From assembly GCF_014192105.1 (NCBI RefSeq), contig NZ_JACHXK010000001.1, positions 62,001-126,000 of the forward strand: a stretch of 64,000 nucleotides of DNA, given 5' to 3'. Made by a program: the position numbers and the translations under genes. This DNA comes from Paenibacillus phyllosphaerae. GTDB taxonomy: Bacteria; Bacillota; Bacilli; Paenibacillales; Paenibacillaceae. Shown in pieces: positions 57,001-64,000 of this stretch (its first letter is position 1; every line of letters starts with the position of its first letter). The notes beneath the pieces were generated by a model. That model searched no databases, had not been told where the DNA came from, and saw only the letters and a program-made list of their open reading frames with translations.

Positions 57001-57555
57001 ATCGCTCGCGCCCGGCGTGCTTCTGCTGACGAGGGGCTTGCCGATCGGGTCCGTGAACGGGCCGATCGGGCTGTCCGCCGTAAGTACGCCGATCCCGTTC
57101 GCGCTGTCCGCGAAATAGAGGAAGAATTTCTCCTTGCCATCGATCGTCTTATGCGCAGCTGCTGGCGCCCAGGAGTTATTGGCCCATTTGGCCGCGCCTT
57201 GGGATCCGGCTACGGGGATCTCGCCATGATCCGTCCAGTTCACCATATCGGCCGACGAAATAACGGTAATCTTATTGATTCTGCCGTACGTATTATCCTT
57301 GACGGTCCCGTCGGCATTGTACTCCAGAATGTCATTGGTCATGTAGATATACACTCTGCCGTTATAGACCATCGCGGACGGATCCGCGCCGAACTTGTGC
57401 GAGATGAGCGGGTTGCCTCTCTCGGGCGTCTTCGCGATAGCAGGCGTGATGGCTGCGGCTTCCGCAGCATAGGTTTGTACCGCAGCGATGGGACTGGATA
57501 AGACCGTTAATGTTGCAGCCATCGTGACGGCCATCAGCTTTTTCCATGTTTTCAT
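54064..57555 (-). CDS. Secreted GH43 arabinoxylan arabinofuranohydrolase-like enzyme with cohesin-like and dockerin modules
   Basis: 1163 residues, GGAGGG before the ATG at 57555. Signal peptide (about 1-31, ends TYA); GH43 propeller (about 48-350; base Asp in FGADPSAMV, LFDPAVLVDDDG, acid Glu in LFEDSGINKY); CBM6-type module (about 390-530); two Ig-like/BIG2 modules (about 535-615 and 620-705); CBM6/35-type module (about 712-860); cohesin-like module (about 865-998); FIVAR region (about 1003-1090); dockerin (about 1104-1163; DLNQDGRYSVGD, DMNNDGKIDIVD). No surface anchor motif. Its catalytic half is very like the cytoplasmic enzyme at 34451-35914. First gene of a probable operon with 50685-53930. 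Confidence 0.92.
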   Translation of the reverse strand: MKTWKKLMAVTMAATLTVLSSPIAAVQTYAAEAAAITPAIAKTPERGNPLISHKFGADPSAMVYNGRVYIYMTNDILEYNADGTVKDNTYGRINKITVISSADMVNWTDHGEIPVAGSQGAAKWANNSWAPAAAHKTIDGKEKFFLYFADSANGIGVLTADSPIGPFTDPIGKPLVSRSTPGASDVTWLFDPAVLVDDDGSGYLYFGGGVPAGKESDPGTARVAKLGADMISLDLTASNGVVKPINPPWLFEDSGINKYNGKYYYSYCTNFSGSHPADIPTGTIAYMVSDNPMGPFTYVKTILPNPAAFFGVGGNNHHAMFEFNDQWYITYHAQTLAKAMAESGTYPQMGGQPHGYRNAHVNKVSFDANGVIQNITGDYTGVPQVNNVDPYTRVEAETIGWNGGIATESTTEPGGMVDSINLSVSSIQDGDWTAVSNVDFGTAGAGTFTANVASGSIGSRIELRLDSADGPLVGTLPVANTGGETDYQSKTTSVSGASGIHDLYMVYRGASAGNLFKIDHWQFGQKREAHELVAINASIDKQKIDIVSGTNQASIQATAVYADGTSEDVTAQAVVTPAQSGIVSVNNGIVTGVGYGSTSMNVSYGGKSDTLHLLVKDLNSELTVKKITVDNASFALEAGRTAAFKVTAEYMDGHTEDVTKTATYTNANPEVADVANGTITAKASGTAQVTVRYKGTLGEAVTAQLSVTVNTPSIVAIEAETAAENTENAYVSGTINGHTWSLVDGQSTKAMLFGPDTGFAMSGTDAATLASGSKLGYKINVPAAGTYNVWILAKSVDYNSDSIHVGLDNQYKFTANGIEGVSGGQFKWVNLSNGGSAVVGGAALTIPAGVHELNFWGREDGLTIDRIYLTTSNSAADPVWPPVQQPGPTASLSAAASVKPGASFAVSVKLDHMIQNVYAEDITLSYDPDKFEYVSAEGANDNIQVVGEDTKTAGQVRLIAANIGSVSGTSTPVLNVTFKVKDGVHDTTGTIAATQALLGVTAAGTEIEAALGSASIAVGSVEVVVDKTALTTAITNAQSLYDAAVVGTQPGQYPQAAKDALGAAIEAAKAVKDKANATQSEVDNAVTALGSAVDTFKAAVVKPASADLNQDGRYSVGDLAMVASHYGKDSGSADWTTAKAADMNNDGKIDIVDLAYVATKILQ
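54071..55427 (-). repeat. Direct repeat copy 2 (CBM35-cohesin-FIVAR-dockerin coding segment)
   Basis: Second copy of the segment at 50692-52048. Collinear with no net insertion or deletion, which points to recent duplication or ongoing gene conversion. Confidence 0.85.
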
Positions 57556-57665
57556 TTCGTATACCCTCCACTTTTTTGCGTCAATGGATTTAAGTTACTT
57601 ATAAGACCTTTTTACACGATATCTTGAATAGCTCGGAACATTGTCACCTCCCTTCATCGCCATAC

Positions 57666-57679
57666 TGTAAGCGCTGCCA
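57666..57679 (-). promoter_or_regulatory. CcpA cre site upstream of the 57.5 kb GH43 gene
   Basis: Plus strand TGTAAGCGCTGCCA; its reverse complement TGGCAGCGCTTACA matches 13 of 14 positions of TGWNANCGNTNWCA. Confidence 0.7.
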
Positions 57680-57746
57680 TTCTTGATCGCGTTACGCACG
57701 CCCGTGCCCCTCAATCCGCTTTCGCCATAACTGCATTAAAGATCGA

Positions 57747-57789
57747 ACAGGACCTGTTCACGTTAATTTGTAACCGCTAACAAATTAAC
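57747..57789 (-). promoter_or_regulatory. xylO-like operator with adjacent CAGGT half-site
   Basis: Perfect 10-bp inverted repeat GTTAATTTGT (57762-57771) and ACAAATTAAC (57780-57789) with 8 nt between, close to the XylR operator of B. subtilis (TTAGTTTGTT/AACAAACTAA arms). On the minus strand CAGGTCCTGTTC follows at 57747-57758, resembling the proximal half-site of the AraC-type promoters; GCGGTTAC inside the palindrome could be a distal half-site. No strong -10 is visible 17 bp further, so the start point is uncertain. Confidence 0.5.
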
Positions 57790-58220
57790 TTTAGGAGCGG
57801 TTGAGAACTAGCATAATCGAATGTTTACGCGTTTTCGATGTGTTTTCTTCGTTAAAAAGTTGATTATTTTGCTTGTTTTGAAGGGTGGTTTTCGGCCTGG
57901 CTCATGGGGGATTTCGAATGGTTTTTAGCAGCATTTTCAGAAAATCACGGTTCATATTTTCATTATGTTGCTCTTCGCGCATTCGTTACAAGGTTCATGT
58001 TTTTACATCTGCAAACCATCGTTTACCTTTAAAAGCAATGCTTTGGCCGAACTGCTACTATTCGTGGAATGGTTAGAATCTCCCCATGAATGACCTGCTT
58101 CGGCGTTCGTTATCCGACCTGTTTGCCCTCAAACAAAAAAGTACACATCGAACCAAAAATAGTGCAATTTTATTGTAGGGACCGGTCTATGTCTGCTCTT
58201 TCCTACTGCACAGGCACAAT
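57790..58220. other. AT-richer gene-free stretch
   Basis: No convincing gene on either strand. Base composition is clearly more AT-rich than the flanks. Two GACCTG words (58092-58097 and 58116-58121) stand 24 bp apart, reminiscent of the regulon half-sites but without a -35/-10 behind them. Nothing else recognised. Confidence 0.4.
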
Positions 58221-58252
58221 AAAAAGACCCGCATCCTATGCTGGCGCGGGTC
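58221..58252 (-). terminator. Terminator of the arabino-oligosaccharide operon
   Basis: Stem GACCCGC/GCGGGTC with a 13-nt loop followed on the minus strand by TTTTT, 36 bp after the stop at 58288. Confidence 0.75.
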
Positions 58253-58287
58253 CTCTACTGCTGCTTGATAAGGGGCGATGATTGGGA

Positions 58288-58572
58288 TCATTCCGTCGTG
58301 ATGCCCGAGATGCTCCATTTCGTACCGTCTGGATGCGGGCAGTCCTTCTCGGCAAGTTTCCCGCGCACTTCGACCAGGCATCCGCAGTGCATGCATGTTG
58401 TCTCATACGCCAGCGACAGGCAAGCCCGGCACGTATCGAGCCGGGCCATATACGCCTCTTCGCTGACAAAGACGAAATCTTTGCCCTCCATGGAGGCGAG
58501 CATGCGGGCGATCTGCCCGCGCGTCACCCGCACGTCCGCCGAGCATCCCTTGCAGCCGTCGTTCGTCCGCAT
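58288..58572 (-). CDS. Small cysteine-rich zinc-ribbon-like protein (DUF6171-like)
   Basis: 94 residues. Three cysteine clusters, GCKGC, DTCRACLSL and TTCMHCGC, plus a final CPHP suggest one or two structural zinc sites. The ATG lies 2 bp after the GH51 stop, so it is translated by coupling in the same operon. I recognise the DUF6171-like pattern; no function is known. Its place after abfA is of interest because such small proteins are rarely examined. Confidence 0.75.
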   Translation of the reverse strand: MRTNDGCKGCSADVRVTRGQIARMLASMEGKDFVFVSEEAYMARLDTCRACLSLAYETTCMHCGCLVEVRGKLAEKDCPHPDGTKWSISGITTE

Positions 58573-58574
58573 GA

Positions 58575-60062
58575 TCAGAAGCGCAGCGTGAGTACCGTAA
58601 TCGACATTGGCGCTAGCGTCACGGACAGACCTTCCAGGCTAATGTCCGTCACCCCGTCGAACGGCTGCGGAACTACCGTCTCCGGCTGCTCGAACGTGTT
58701 GTGCGCGCTCATGTCCGCATGCGCCAGCACGCGGCCGCTCACCTGCGGGATGTCCTTTAATCCGCGCAGACGCAGCGCCACCGGCGCTTCACCCTTAGGG
58801 TCGACGTTGCACAAGCTGATATCGATCGTGCCGTCGGCCCGTTTCGACGCGGATACGCTGACCTGAGGAATCGTTTCGTCTCCCACGCGGTATTCGCCGG
58901 TCTCGAGATGAAGGGCCAGCGCTTCCGCGTCCTGGTGTACCTTGAACATCTCGAAGACGTGATAGGTCGGCGTCAGCAGCATATTCACGCCCTCGGTCAA
59001 GATCATCGCCTGCAACACGTTGACCGTCTGCGCGATGTTCGCCATATGTACGCGGTCGCAGTGCCGCTGGAACACGTGAAAATGAAGCCCCGCCACGAGC
59101 GCGTCCCGCAGCGAATTCTGCTGGTAGAGGAAGCCAGGGTTCGTCCCCGGCTCTACCCGGAACCAGGTCCCCCACTCGTCCACGATCAAACCGACCCGCT
59201 TGTTCGGATCATACTTGTCCATGACCGTGGAGTGGCGCGCGATCAGCTCGTCCATGCGAAGCGCTTGCTGCATCGTCTCGAACCACTCCGCTTCGTCGAA
59301 GCCAAGAGCCGGTCGCTTGAGCTCGAATCCGCCAGGAACGGTGTAATAGTGCAGGCTTAAACCGTCCATAAGGGGTCCGGCCTGCTGCATCAGCGTCTCC
59401 GTCCAATGGTAGTCGTCGGTGTTCGCTCCGCCCGCGATTTTATACAGCCGGTTATCGCCGTAATTGCGTACGTAAGTTTGGTACCTGCGGTACTCGTCGG
59501 CGTAATATTCGGCCCGCATGTTGCCCCCGCAGCCCCAATTCTCATTGCCGACGCCGAAATACTTCAGCTTCCATGGCTTCTCGCGGCCGTTCGCCTTCCG
59601 CCAGTTCGCCATCGGCGACTCGCCGTCGAAGGTCATGTACTCGACCCACTCCTGCATTTCCTGGATCGAGCCGCTGCCCACGTTGCCGCAAATATACGGC
59701 TCCGTGCCGAGCAGCTCGCACAGATCGAAAAATTCATGGGTGCCGAAGTGGTTATTCTCGACGACGCCGCCCCAGTGCGTGTTGACCATGCGCTTGCGCT
59801 GTTCCCTTGGGCCCACGCCGTCCTTCCAATGATACTCGTCGGCGAAGCAGCCGCCCGGCCACCGGAGCACCGGAATGGAGAGGTTGCGCAGCGCTTCCAG
59901 GACGTCGTTGCGAATACCCCGCGTGTTCGGAATGGGTGAATCTTCTCCGACCCAGATGCCTTCGTAAATACATCGGCCGAGATGCTCGGCGAAATGCCCG
60001 TAAATATGCCGGCTGATCTTACCTGCCGGTAAATCGGTATTGACCGTGATTGTCGTATTCAT
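58575..60062 (-). CDS. abfA: GH51 alpha-L-arabinofuranosidase
   Basis: 495 residues, typical full length for cytoplasmic GH51 hexameric enzymes, no signal peptide. Barrel with acid/base Glu174 in [11 protein letters not shown] and nucleophile Glu296 in LIVDEWGTW; conserved [19 protein letters not shown] and a C-terminal beta-sandwich (about 385-495). It removes arabinofuranose from arabino- and arabinoxylo-oligosaccharides. It follows the two permeases of an arabino-oligosaccharide transporter, the same association as AraNPQ with AbfA in B. subtilis. Confidence 0.96.
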   Translation of the reverse strand: MNTTITVNTDLPAGKISRHIYGHFAEHLGRCIYEGIWVGEDSPIPNTRGIRNDVLEALRNLSIPVLRWPGGCFADEYHWKDGVGPREQRKRMVNTHWGGVVENNHFGTHEFFDLCELLGTEPYICGNVGSGSIQEMQEWVEYMTFDGESPMANWRKANGREKPWKLKYFGVGNENWGCGGNMRAEYYADEYRRYQTYVRNYGDNRLYKIAGGANTDDYHWTETLMQQAGPLMDGLSLHYYTVPGGFELKRPALGFDEAEWFETMQQALRMDELIARHSTVMDKYDPNKRVGLIVDEWGTWFRVEPGTNPGFLYQQNSLRDALVAGLHFHVFQRHCDRVHMANIAQTVNVLQAMILTEGVNMLLTPTYHVFEMFKVHQDAEALALHLETGEYRVGDETIPQVSVSASKRADGTIDISLCNVDPKGEAPVALRLRGLKDIPQVSGRVLAHADMSAHNTFEQPETVVPQPFDGVTDISLEGLSVTLAPMSITVLTLRF

Positions 60063-60086
60063 TCTATATCTCCCCTTATTGCGTTC

Positions 60087-60953
60087 TTATCCTTTGACGG
60101 CGCCTGCGATCATGCTATTTTGTACCTGTTTGCTGAGCAGCAAATAGATGATGATGGTCGGAATGGTCGTGATCATGAGCCCTGCGCCGATAATTCCCCA
60201 TTGCGTAATATAGGTGCCTACCATGGACATCATCCCGACCGTTAGCGTCTGGAATGACGTTTCATTAATGAATGTCACCGCGAACATCAGTTCATTCCAA
60301 GAAGAGAGGAAGGTAAAGATGGACACCGTCGCCACCGCGGGACGAACAAGCGGGAATACGATGAACAGGAAGGTTCTGTAGATTCCGCAGCCGTCAATGA
60401 CCGCGGATTCTTCCATCTCGCGGGGGATCCCTTTGAAGAAGCTGGCCAGGATGAATACCGCCATCGGAATCGCAAAAGCGACATAAGGGATAATCAAGGC
60501 CCAATAGGTATTCAACATTTTCAAATTCTTCAGTACCATGAACAACGGCAGCAAAGCCGCGTGAATCGGGACCATCATCCCGAGCAGGATGAGCATCATC
60601 GTCAAATTGTTCCATTTCCAGTTCATGCGCGTGATCGCGTAGCCCGTCATCGAGGCAAGCACCACAACGAGGAGAATGGTTACCGCGGTCACGAAGACGC
60701 TATTGAAAAAATAGGTCAGCACATGGCCTTCCGTAAATGCCTTGGCGTAATTGCTCCACAGGAACTTCTTGGGGAGTCCCAGCACATCGCCGCTAAAAAT
60801 CTCGCTATTGTCTTTCAAAGAGAAAAAGGCCAGCCAGACGAGCGGGTAGATCTGCGTGATCGCGATCACGATCAAAAACGCTTGCACGATGATTTTCCCC
60901 GCGGACCTAGGCCTTCTTGGCAAAGCAGCTTCGGCAGCATTCACTTTGCTCAC
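60087..60953 (-). CDS. ABC arabino-oligosaccharide permease, AraQ-like (CUT1)
   Basis: 288 residues, six spans, EAA loop MEESAVIDGCGIYR then IVFP. Three bp separate it from the AraP-like gene. With its partner and the lipoprotein at 61895-63208 it forms a CUT1 importer; the ATPase must come from elsewhere in the genome. Confidence 0.92.
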   Translation of the reverse strand: MSKVNAAEAALPRRPRSAGKIIVQAFLIVIAITQIYPLVWLAFFSLKDNSEIFSGDVLGLPKKFLWSNYAKAFTEGHVLTYFFNSVFVTAVTILLVVVLASMTGYAITRMNWKWNNLTMMLILLGMMVPIHAALLPLFMVLKNLKMLNTYWALIIPYVAFAIPMAVFILASFFKGIPREMEESAVIDGCGIYRTFLFIVFPLVRPAVATVSIFTFLSSWNELMFAVTFINETSFQTLTVGMMSMVGTYITQWGIIGAGLMITTIPTIIIYLLLSKQVQNSMIAGAVKG

Positions 60954-60956
60954 CCC

Positions 60957-61826
60957 CTACTCGGTTTTGAAAAATGTATTGATGACGACCGTAAACACGA
61001 GGCATTCCAGAATAATAAAGACGGACAATGCACTCCCGTAACCGTATCTGTACGTATCGAATATGGTCGTGTACATCAGCGTGCTTGGCACTTCCGTAGC
61101 GAATAGAGGGCCTCCGCCCGTTAATACGTATACCAGATCGAATACCTTGAACGCGCCGATGACGGAGAAAACAAGACAGACTTTGAGGATCGGCCTCATG
61201 AGCGGAATCGTGATGGCAATGGCCGTTCGCACGCGGGATGCCCCGTCAATCTTGGCCGCTTCGAAAATGTCCTGCGAAACCGACTTCGCGCCTGCGTACA
61301 TCAGCAGCATATGATAACCGATATATTGCCACAACGTTGGAATAAACGAGGCGATAAGCGCTGTCTTCTTCTGCCCCAGCCAGTCTTGTACCCAACCGGA
61401 AAGGCCGATGTCCTTCAGCAAGGTGTTCAGAAGACCATAGTCCGCGTTGTAGATTTTAGACCAAAGCTGCGCAATAACGACGGTAGAGATCAGAACCGGG
61501 ATAAAATAAACCGTACGGTAAAACCCTTCTCCCTTGACTGCGGATGCAAGTACAAGGGCTAACACCAGGGAAATTGGAAGTTGAATGAAAACGGACGCGG
61601 CCGCGAACAAGAGGGAATTTTTCATCGCATGCAATGCCCGGGTATCCGTGAACATTTCAACATAATTTCGGAAGCCGATAAAAGCACCTTTACCTACGCC
61701 ATTCCAATCGAGCAAGCTATAGTAGCTGGAGATGAAGATCGGTACCAGAACGATCCCGCAAAAAATGAGAAGCGTCGGAAGAACGAAGATGGAAATCGCC
61801 GTTTTATTCGAGAATACAGAATTCAT
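60957..61826 (-). CDS. ABC arabino-oligosaccharide permease, AraP-like (CUT1)
   Basis: 289 residues, six spans, EAA loop IFEAAKIDGASRVR then ITIP. Follows the binding-protein gene after a 68-bp gap with a hairpin. Substrate inferred from the GH51 gene in the same operon. Confidence 0.92.
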   Translation of the reverse strand: MNSVFSNKTAISIFVLPTLLIFCGIVLVPIFISSYYSLLDWNGVGKGAFIGFRNYVEMFTDTRALHAMKNSLLFAAASVFIQLPISLVLALVLASAVKGEGFYRTVYFIPVLISTVVIAQLWSKIYNADYGLLNTLLKDIGLSGWVQDWLGQKKTALIASFIPTLWQYIGYHMLLMYAGAKSVSQDIFEAAKIDGASRVRTAIAITIPLMRPILKVCLVFSVIGAFKVFDLVYVLTGGGPLFATEVPSTLMYTTIFDTYRYGYGSALSVFIILECLVFTVVINTFFKTE

Positions 61827-61844
61827 AATGTTACTCCTATCCTA

Positions 61845-61873
61845 GATGTGGCTAGGAGTGCCCTAACCACATC
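61845..61873 (-). promoter_or_regulatory. Hairpin between binding-protein and permease genes
   Basis: Stem GATGTGG/CCACATC with an unpaired position and a second helix TAGG/CCTA. It is the third binding protein-permease junction in the window with such a hairpin. Confidence 0.55.
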
Positions 61874-61894
61874 AGATTTCGGATGATGATTGGA

Positions 61895-63208
61895 TCACAG
61901 ATCCAGTTCCGTCGGTTTCAACTGCGCCATCTGTTTACAGAATTCTTCCGGGGACATATCTCCTGATAGAAGCGTTGCGATCAAGTTCTTGTGCGCATCC
62001 GCCGATTCAGCCGGGAGAATATTATCCCACCACGTAATGAACGAGTTCCCCGTTTTCATGATTTCCGCAGCGGCTTGGTCAAGTTCGGAAAGCCCTGACG
62101 TGTCAATCCCATCCGTATTCCAGCTAGGGAGCCCCGCTCCGGCCTGAAAACCTTTCGTACCGAGCTCCATGCTCAAATAGGTGAGGAATTCAACGGCTTC
62201 TTTGGGATATTTGGTGGAGCTGCTCACATAGAAACCATCCTGGCCACCGCCGAAAATTTCGGTGCTCTTGCCTTTGCCGTCCTCGAAGATCGGGAAAGGA
62301 ACGACTTGAACTTTGCCTTTAACGGCGGAAGATTCGTCCTCGATCCCGCCATTGACCCAGTTCGCTTGGACCATCATGGCTCCGTTGCCCGCATTGAAAG
62401 CACCGAGCATTTCATCGTAGCTCATGCTGAACATGCTGCTGTTGAAGGCGCCGGCCTTTGCCAGTTCTTGCATCTTGGCGGCTGCGGCGACGAAGTCGGG
62501 CGTGTTCCACTTGGAAGGATCTTTGAATGCTTCCACTACGGCGTCATTGCCTGCCTGGCGCATCGCGATAAGGTCATACCAATACATGCCCGGCCAACGG
62601 TCTTTCTCTCCGATCAGAGCAGGCGTAATACCCGCTTCCTTCAATTTCGATACCGCATCGAGCAGCTCCTGATAGGTCGTCGGGATCTTAGCTCCGGCTT
62701 TCTGGAACAGTTCGGTATTCACATAAAGACTCGCGATATGGGTATAGACCGGCAGCGAGTAGATTTTCCCGTTGGTCGTTATGCCCTCCAGCATGCCCGG
62801 CGCCATCTTTGCCTTAATGTCGTCCGTCACATAGCTCGTGATGTCCAGCACGTTATCGGACTTGATATAAGGCTGCATAAAGCTGCCGCCGCCCATGCCG
62901 TAAAAGACGTCAGGCGCTTCGTTGGCCGCGAGTGCGGTCTTGATTTTGGTCTTATACTGCTCCCCTGTGGTACCCGTCCGTTCAACCTGAATGTTCGGAT
63001 GATCGGCGTTCCATTTCTCAATGATTTCCGGCAGTAACTTGGATGACGGATCGGTGTTGCCGACAGACTGATCCCAGAGCTTCAACTTTATCGTGCCGCT
63101 CCCCCCTGCTTGCGTCTCTCCCTCAGACGGGGACGAGCATGCGGCTAAGCTGCCCGTAAGGCCGAGAGCCAGCACAACCACCATCGATCTTTTTAATAAC
63201 GCTTTCAT
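61895..63208 (-). CDS. Extracellular sugar-binding lipoprotein, AraN/MsmE-like
   Basis: 437 residues. Signal MKALLKRSM with lipobox SLAAC (Cys24), then a CUT1 solute-binding fold of the shorter MsmE/UgpB class (LWDQSVGNTDPSSKLLPEII, PDVFYGMGGGSF, FGGGQDGFYVSSSTKYP). GGGAGG precedes the ATG. First gene of the operon binding protein, permease, permease, GH51, zinc-ribbon protein. Probably captures arabinose-containing oligosaccharides. Confidence 0.92.
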   Translation of the reverse strand: MKALLKRSMVVVLALGLTGSLAACSSPSEGETQAGGSGTIKLKLWDQSVGNTDPSSKLLPEIIEKWNADHPNIQVERTGTTGEQYKTKIKTALAANEAPDVFYGMGGGSFMQPYIKSDNVLDITSYVTDDIKAKMAPGMLEGITTNGKIYSLPVYTHIASLYVNTELFQKAGAKIPTTYQELLDAVSKLKEAGITPALIGEKDRWPGMYWYDLIAMRQAGNDAVVEAFKDPSKWNTPDFVAAAAKMQELAKAGAFNSSMFSMSYDEMLGAFNAGNGAMMVQANWVNGGIEDESSAVKGKVQVVPFPIFEDGKGKSTEIFGGGQDGFYVSSSTKYPKEAVEFLTYLSMELGTKGFQAGAGLPSWNTDGIDTSGLSELDQAAAEIMKTGNSFITWWDNILPAESADAHKNLIATLLSGDMSPEEFCKQMAQLKPTELDL

Positions 63209-63316
63209 CTTTGAACCTCCCTAGTCATGTTTCTTCACCTATTTTAAGATGGCAGCTGTCTTTACTCCATTCAAAATACGCGCATCAGATTTGAAAATTC
63301 GAACATCTCGCCGCAC

Positions 63317-63361
63317 AAAAAAAGAATAGCCTAACCCCCTGCAGGCAGGAGGTTAAGGCTA
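63317..63361 (-). terminator. Terminator of the CE1 esterase gene
   Basis: Long stem (63327-63341 with 63346-63361, two mismatches) and TTTTTTT on the minus strand (63317-63323), 19 bp after the stop at 63380. Confidence 0.85.
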
Positions 63362-63379
63362 GCGTCGTTGATGACCTGC

Positions 63380-64000
63380 CTATTGGAACAGGTCCGGCAA
63401 AATGTCATAGATATATTGATTCACCCAATTCCAAGCATGCGTGCCGCCATCGCCCACGATGAAATAGAAATTCCCTTTGTTCGTATCCGAGGAATAAATG
63501 AAGGCATCCGTTAATTGCTTCATGGCATCGATTTGAGGCTTCAAGTTGGGGTAAGCGATATCCAGGTTGCCCGTAGCGCTGAACACATAGTAATCCTTCG
63601 GCTCATAGCCGGAATTTCGGGCGACATTGGCGAGGTATTCCGCCGTTTCCTTTGGTTTGCTGCCCCCGGCCGCCTGGCCCAAGACCCAGCTATCGCCGCT
63701 TAATGGCATATAGTACTTGAAGTAGTCAAGGCCATGGATAAAGGTATACCACGTCGTGACCGAACCCATCGAGAATCCGCCGAAGGCTCGATGCGCTCGG
63801 GATGCTCGTAGATCGTCCAGACTCGCGGATTGGGCATACGTATGATACTTGGTCTCCACGAGCGGAACGATGTTGCCGATTAATTCTTCGTGAAACAATG
63901 CGGTATCGTTCTTTCCGCCATAGAAAGTAGGCGTTACCACAATCATCGGCTCCATATCGCCATTCGCGATCATATTGTCCAGAATCCGCTTCAGTTCTTT
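63380..64000 (-). CDS. CE1-type esterase (partial, N-terminus beyond window edge)
   Basis: 206 residues are visible; the frame stays open through 64000, so the start lies outside. Alpha/beta-hydrolase with nucleophile Ser in FGGFSMGSVTTW and catalytic His in GGTHAWNWVNQY. The wording resembles the feruloyl-esterase domain found at the end of xylanase Z-type proteins, so the missing N-terminal part could be a signal peptide or further modules. Function inferred: release of ferulate from arabinoxylan. Confidence 0.85.
   Translation of the reverse strand, partial: KELKRILDNMIANGDMEPMIVVTPTFYGGKNDTALFHEELIGNIVPLVETKYHTYAQSASLDDLRASRAHRAFGGFSMGSVTTWYTFIHGLDYFKYYMPLSGDSWVLGQAAGGSKPKETAEYLANVARNSGYEPKDYYVFSATGNLDIAYPNLKPQIDAMKQLTDAFIYSSDTNKGNFYFIVGDGGTHAWNWVNQYIYDILPDLFQ

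Noticed and set aside
58092-58121. Two GACCTG words 24 bp apart in the 57.8-58.2 kb interval
   Set aside because: Spacing differs from the six good sites and no -35/-10 follows; probably chance.

Overview
The window reads as a moderately GC-rich Gram-positive chromosome segment, most likely from a xylan-degrading Paenibacillus or close relative (Paenibacillaceae). Supporting this are the many YesM/YesN-type two-component pairs, LplA/LplB/YtcP-type sugar ABC transporters without their own ATPases, lipoprotein binding proteins, strong GGAGG ribosome sites and CcpA-type cre sites. No tRNA, rRNA, insertion sequence or CRISPR array was found. Almost everything is one arabinoxylan-utilisation locus, mostly on the minus strand.

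Layout. 1-6.2 kb: a binding protein-sensor kinase-response regulator triad (no permeases visible) and two tandem LysR regulators. 6.4-11.9 kb: a transport operon (binding protein, two permeases, cytoplasmic GH43). 11.9-26.1 kb: an unusual ten-gene operon with a lipoprotein binding protein, a membrane-anchored binding protein fused to two carbohydrate-binding-like modules, two permease pairs, an NHL-TPR membrane protein, a YIP1-type membrane protein, a large DUF5696-type lipoprotein and an SGNH esterase. 26.4-28.2 kb: a divergent AraC-type regulator with a degenerate receiver, and a cytoplasmic GH10 xylanase. 28.3-33.9 kb: a MacAB-like ABC exporter cluster. 34.4-42.3 kb: a cytoplasmic GH43, a second triad and another cytoplasmic GH43. 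42.5-47.6 kb: a secreted GH5-ricin protein, then a LacI regulator with two CE1 esterases on the plus strand. 47.6-57.6 kb: three large secreted enzymes (GH10, GH43, GH43), each carrying both a cohesin-like and a dockerin module. 58.2-63.2 kb: an AraNPQ-AbfA-type arabino-oligosaccharide operon. 63.4 kb to the end: a partial CE1 esterase.

How it works together (inference from families): secreted GH10, GH43 and GH5 enzymes cut arabinoxylan outside the cell. Oligosaccharides are captured by lipoprotein binding proteins and imported by permeases that must borrow a shared ATPase of the MsmX type. Cytoplasmic GH10, GH43, GH51 and esterases finish the job. Two secreted GH43 enzymes have cytoplasmic counterparts of the same type in the window.

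Regulation visible in the DNA: six promoters (11.8, 26.2, 28.3, 42.4, 44.3 and 50.6 kb) share a pair of direct half-sites (CrGGT-type) 22-23 bp apart. The proximal half-site touches or overlaps a -35 hexamer that lies 17 bp from a recognisable -10. This looks like one AraC-type class II activator regulon linking transport, cytoplasmic and secreted enzymes. Cre sites follow three of the secreted-enzyme promoters, and an operator resembling the B. subtilis xylO site lies upstream of the 57.5 kb GH43.

Most notable: (i) enzymes that carry cohesin and dockerin on the same chain with no scaffoldin in view; (ii) the ten-gene double-transporter operon with NHL, YIP1 and DUF5696 proteins; (iii) the pseudo-receiver AraC regulator; (iv) the shared promoter architecture.
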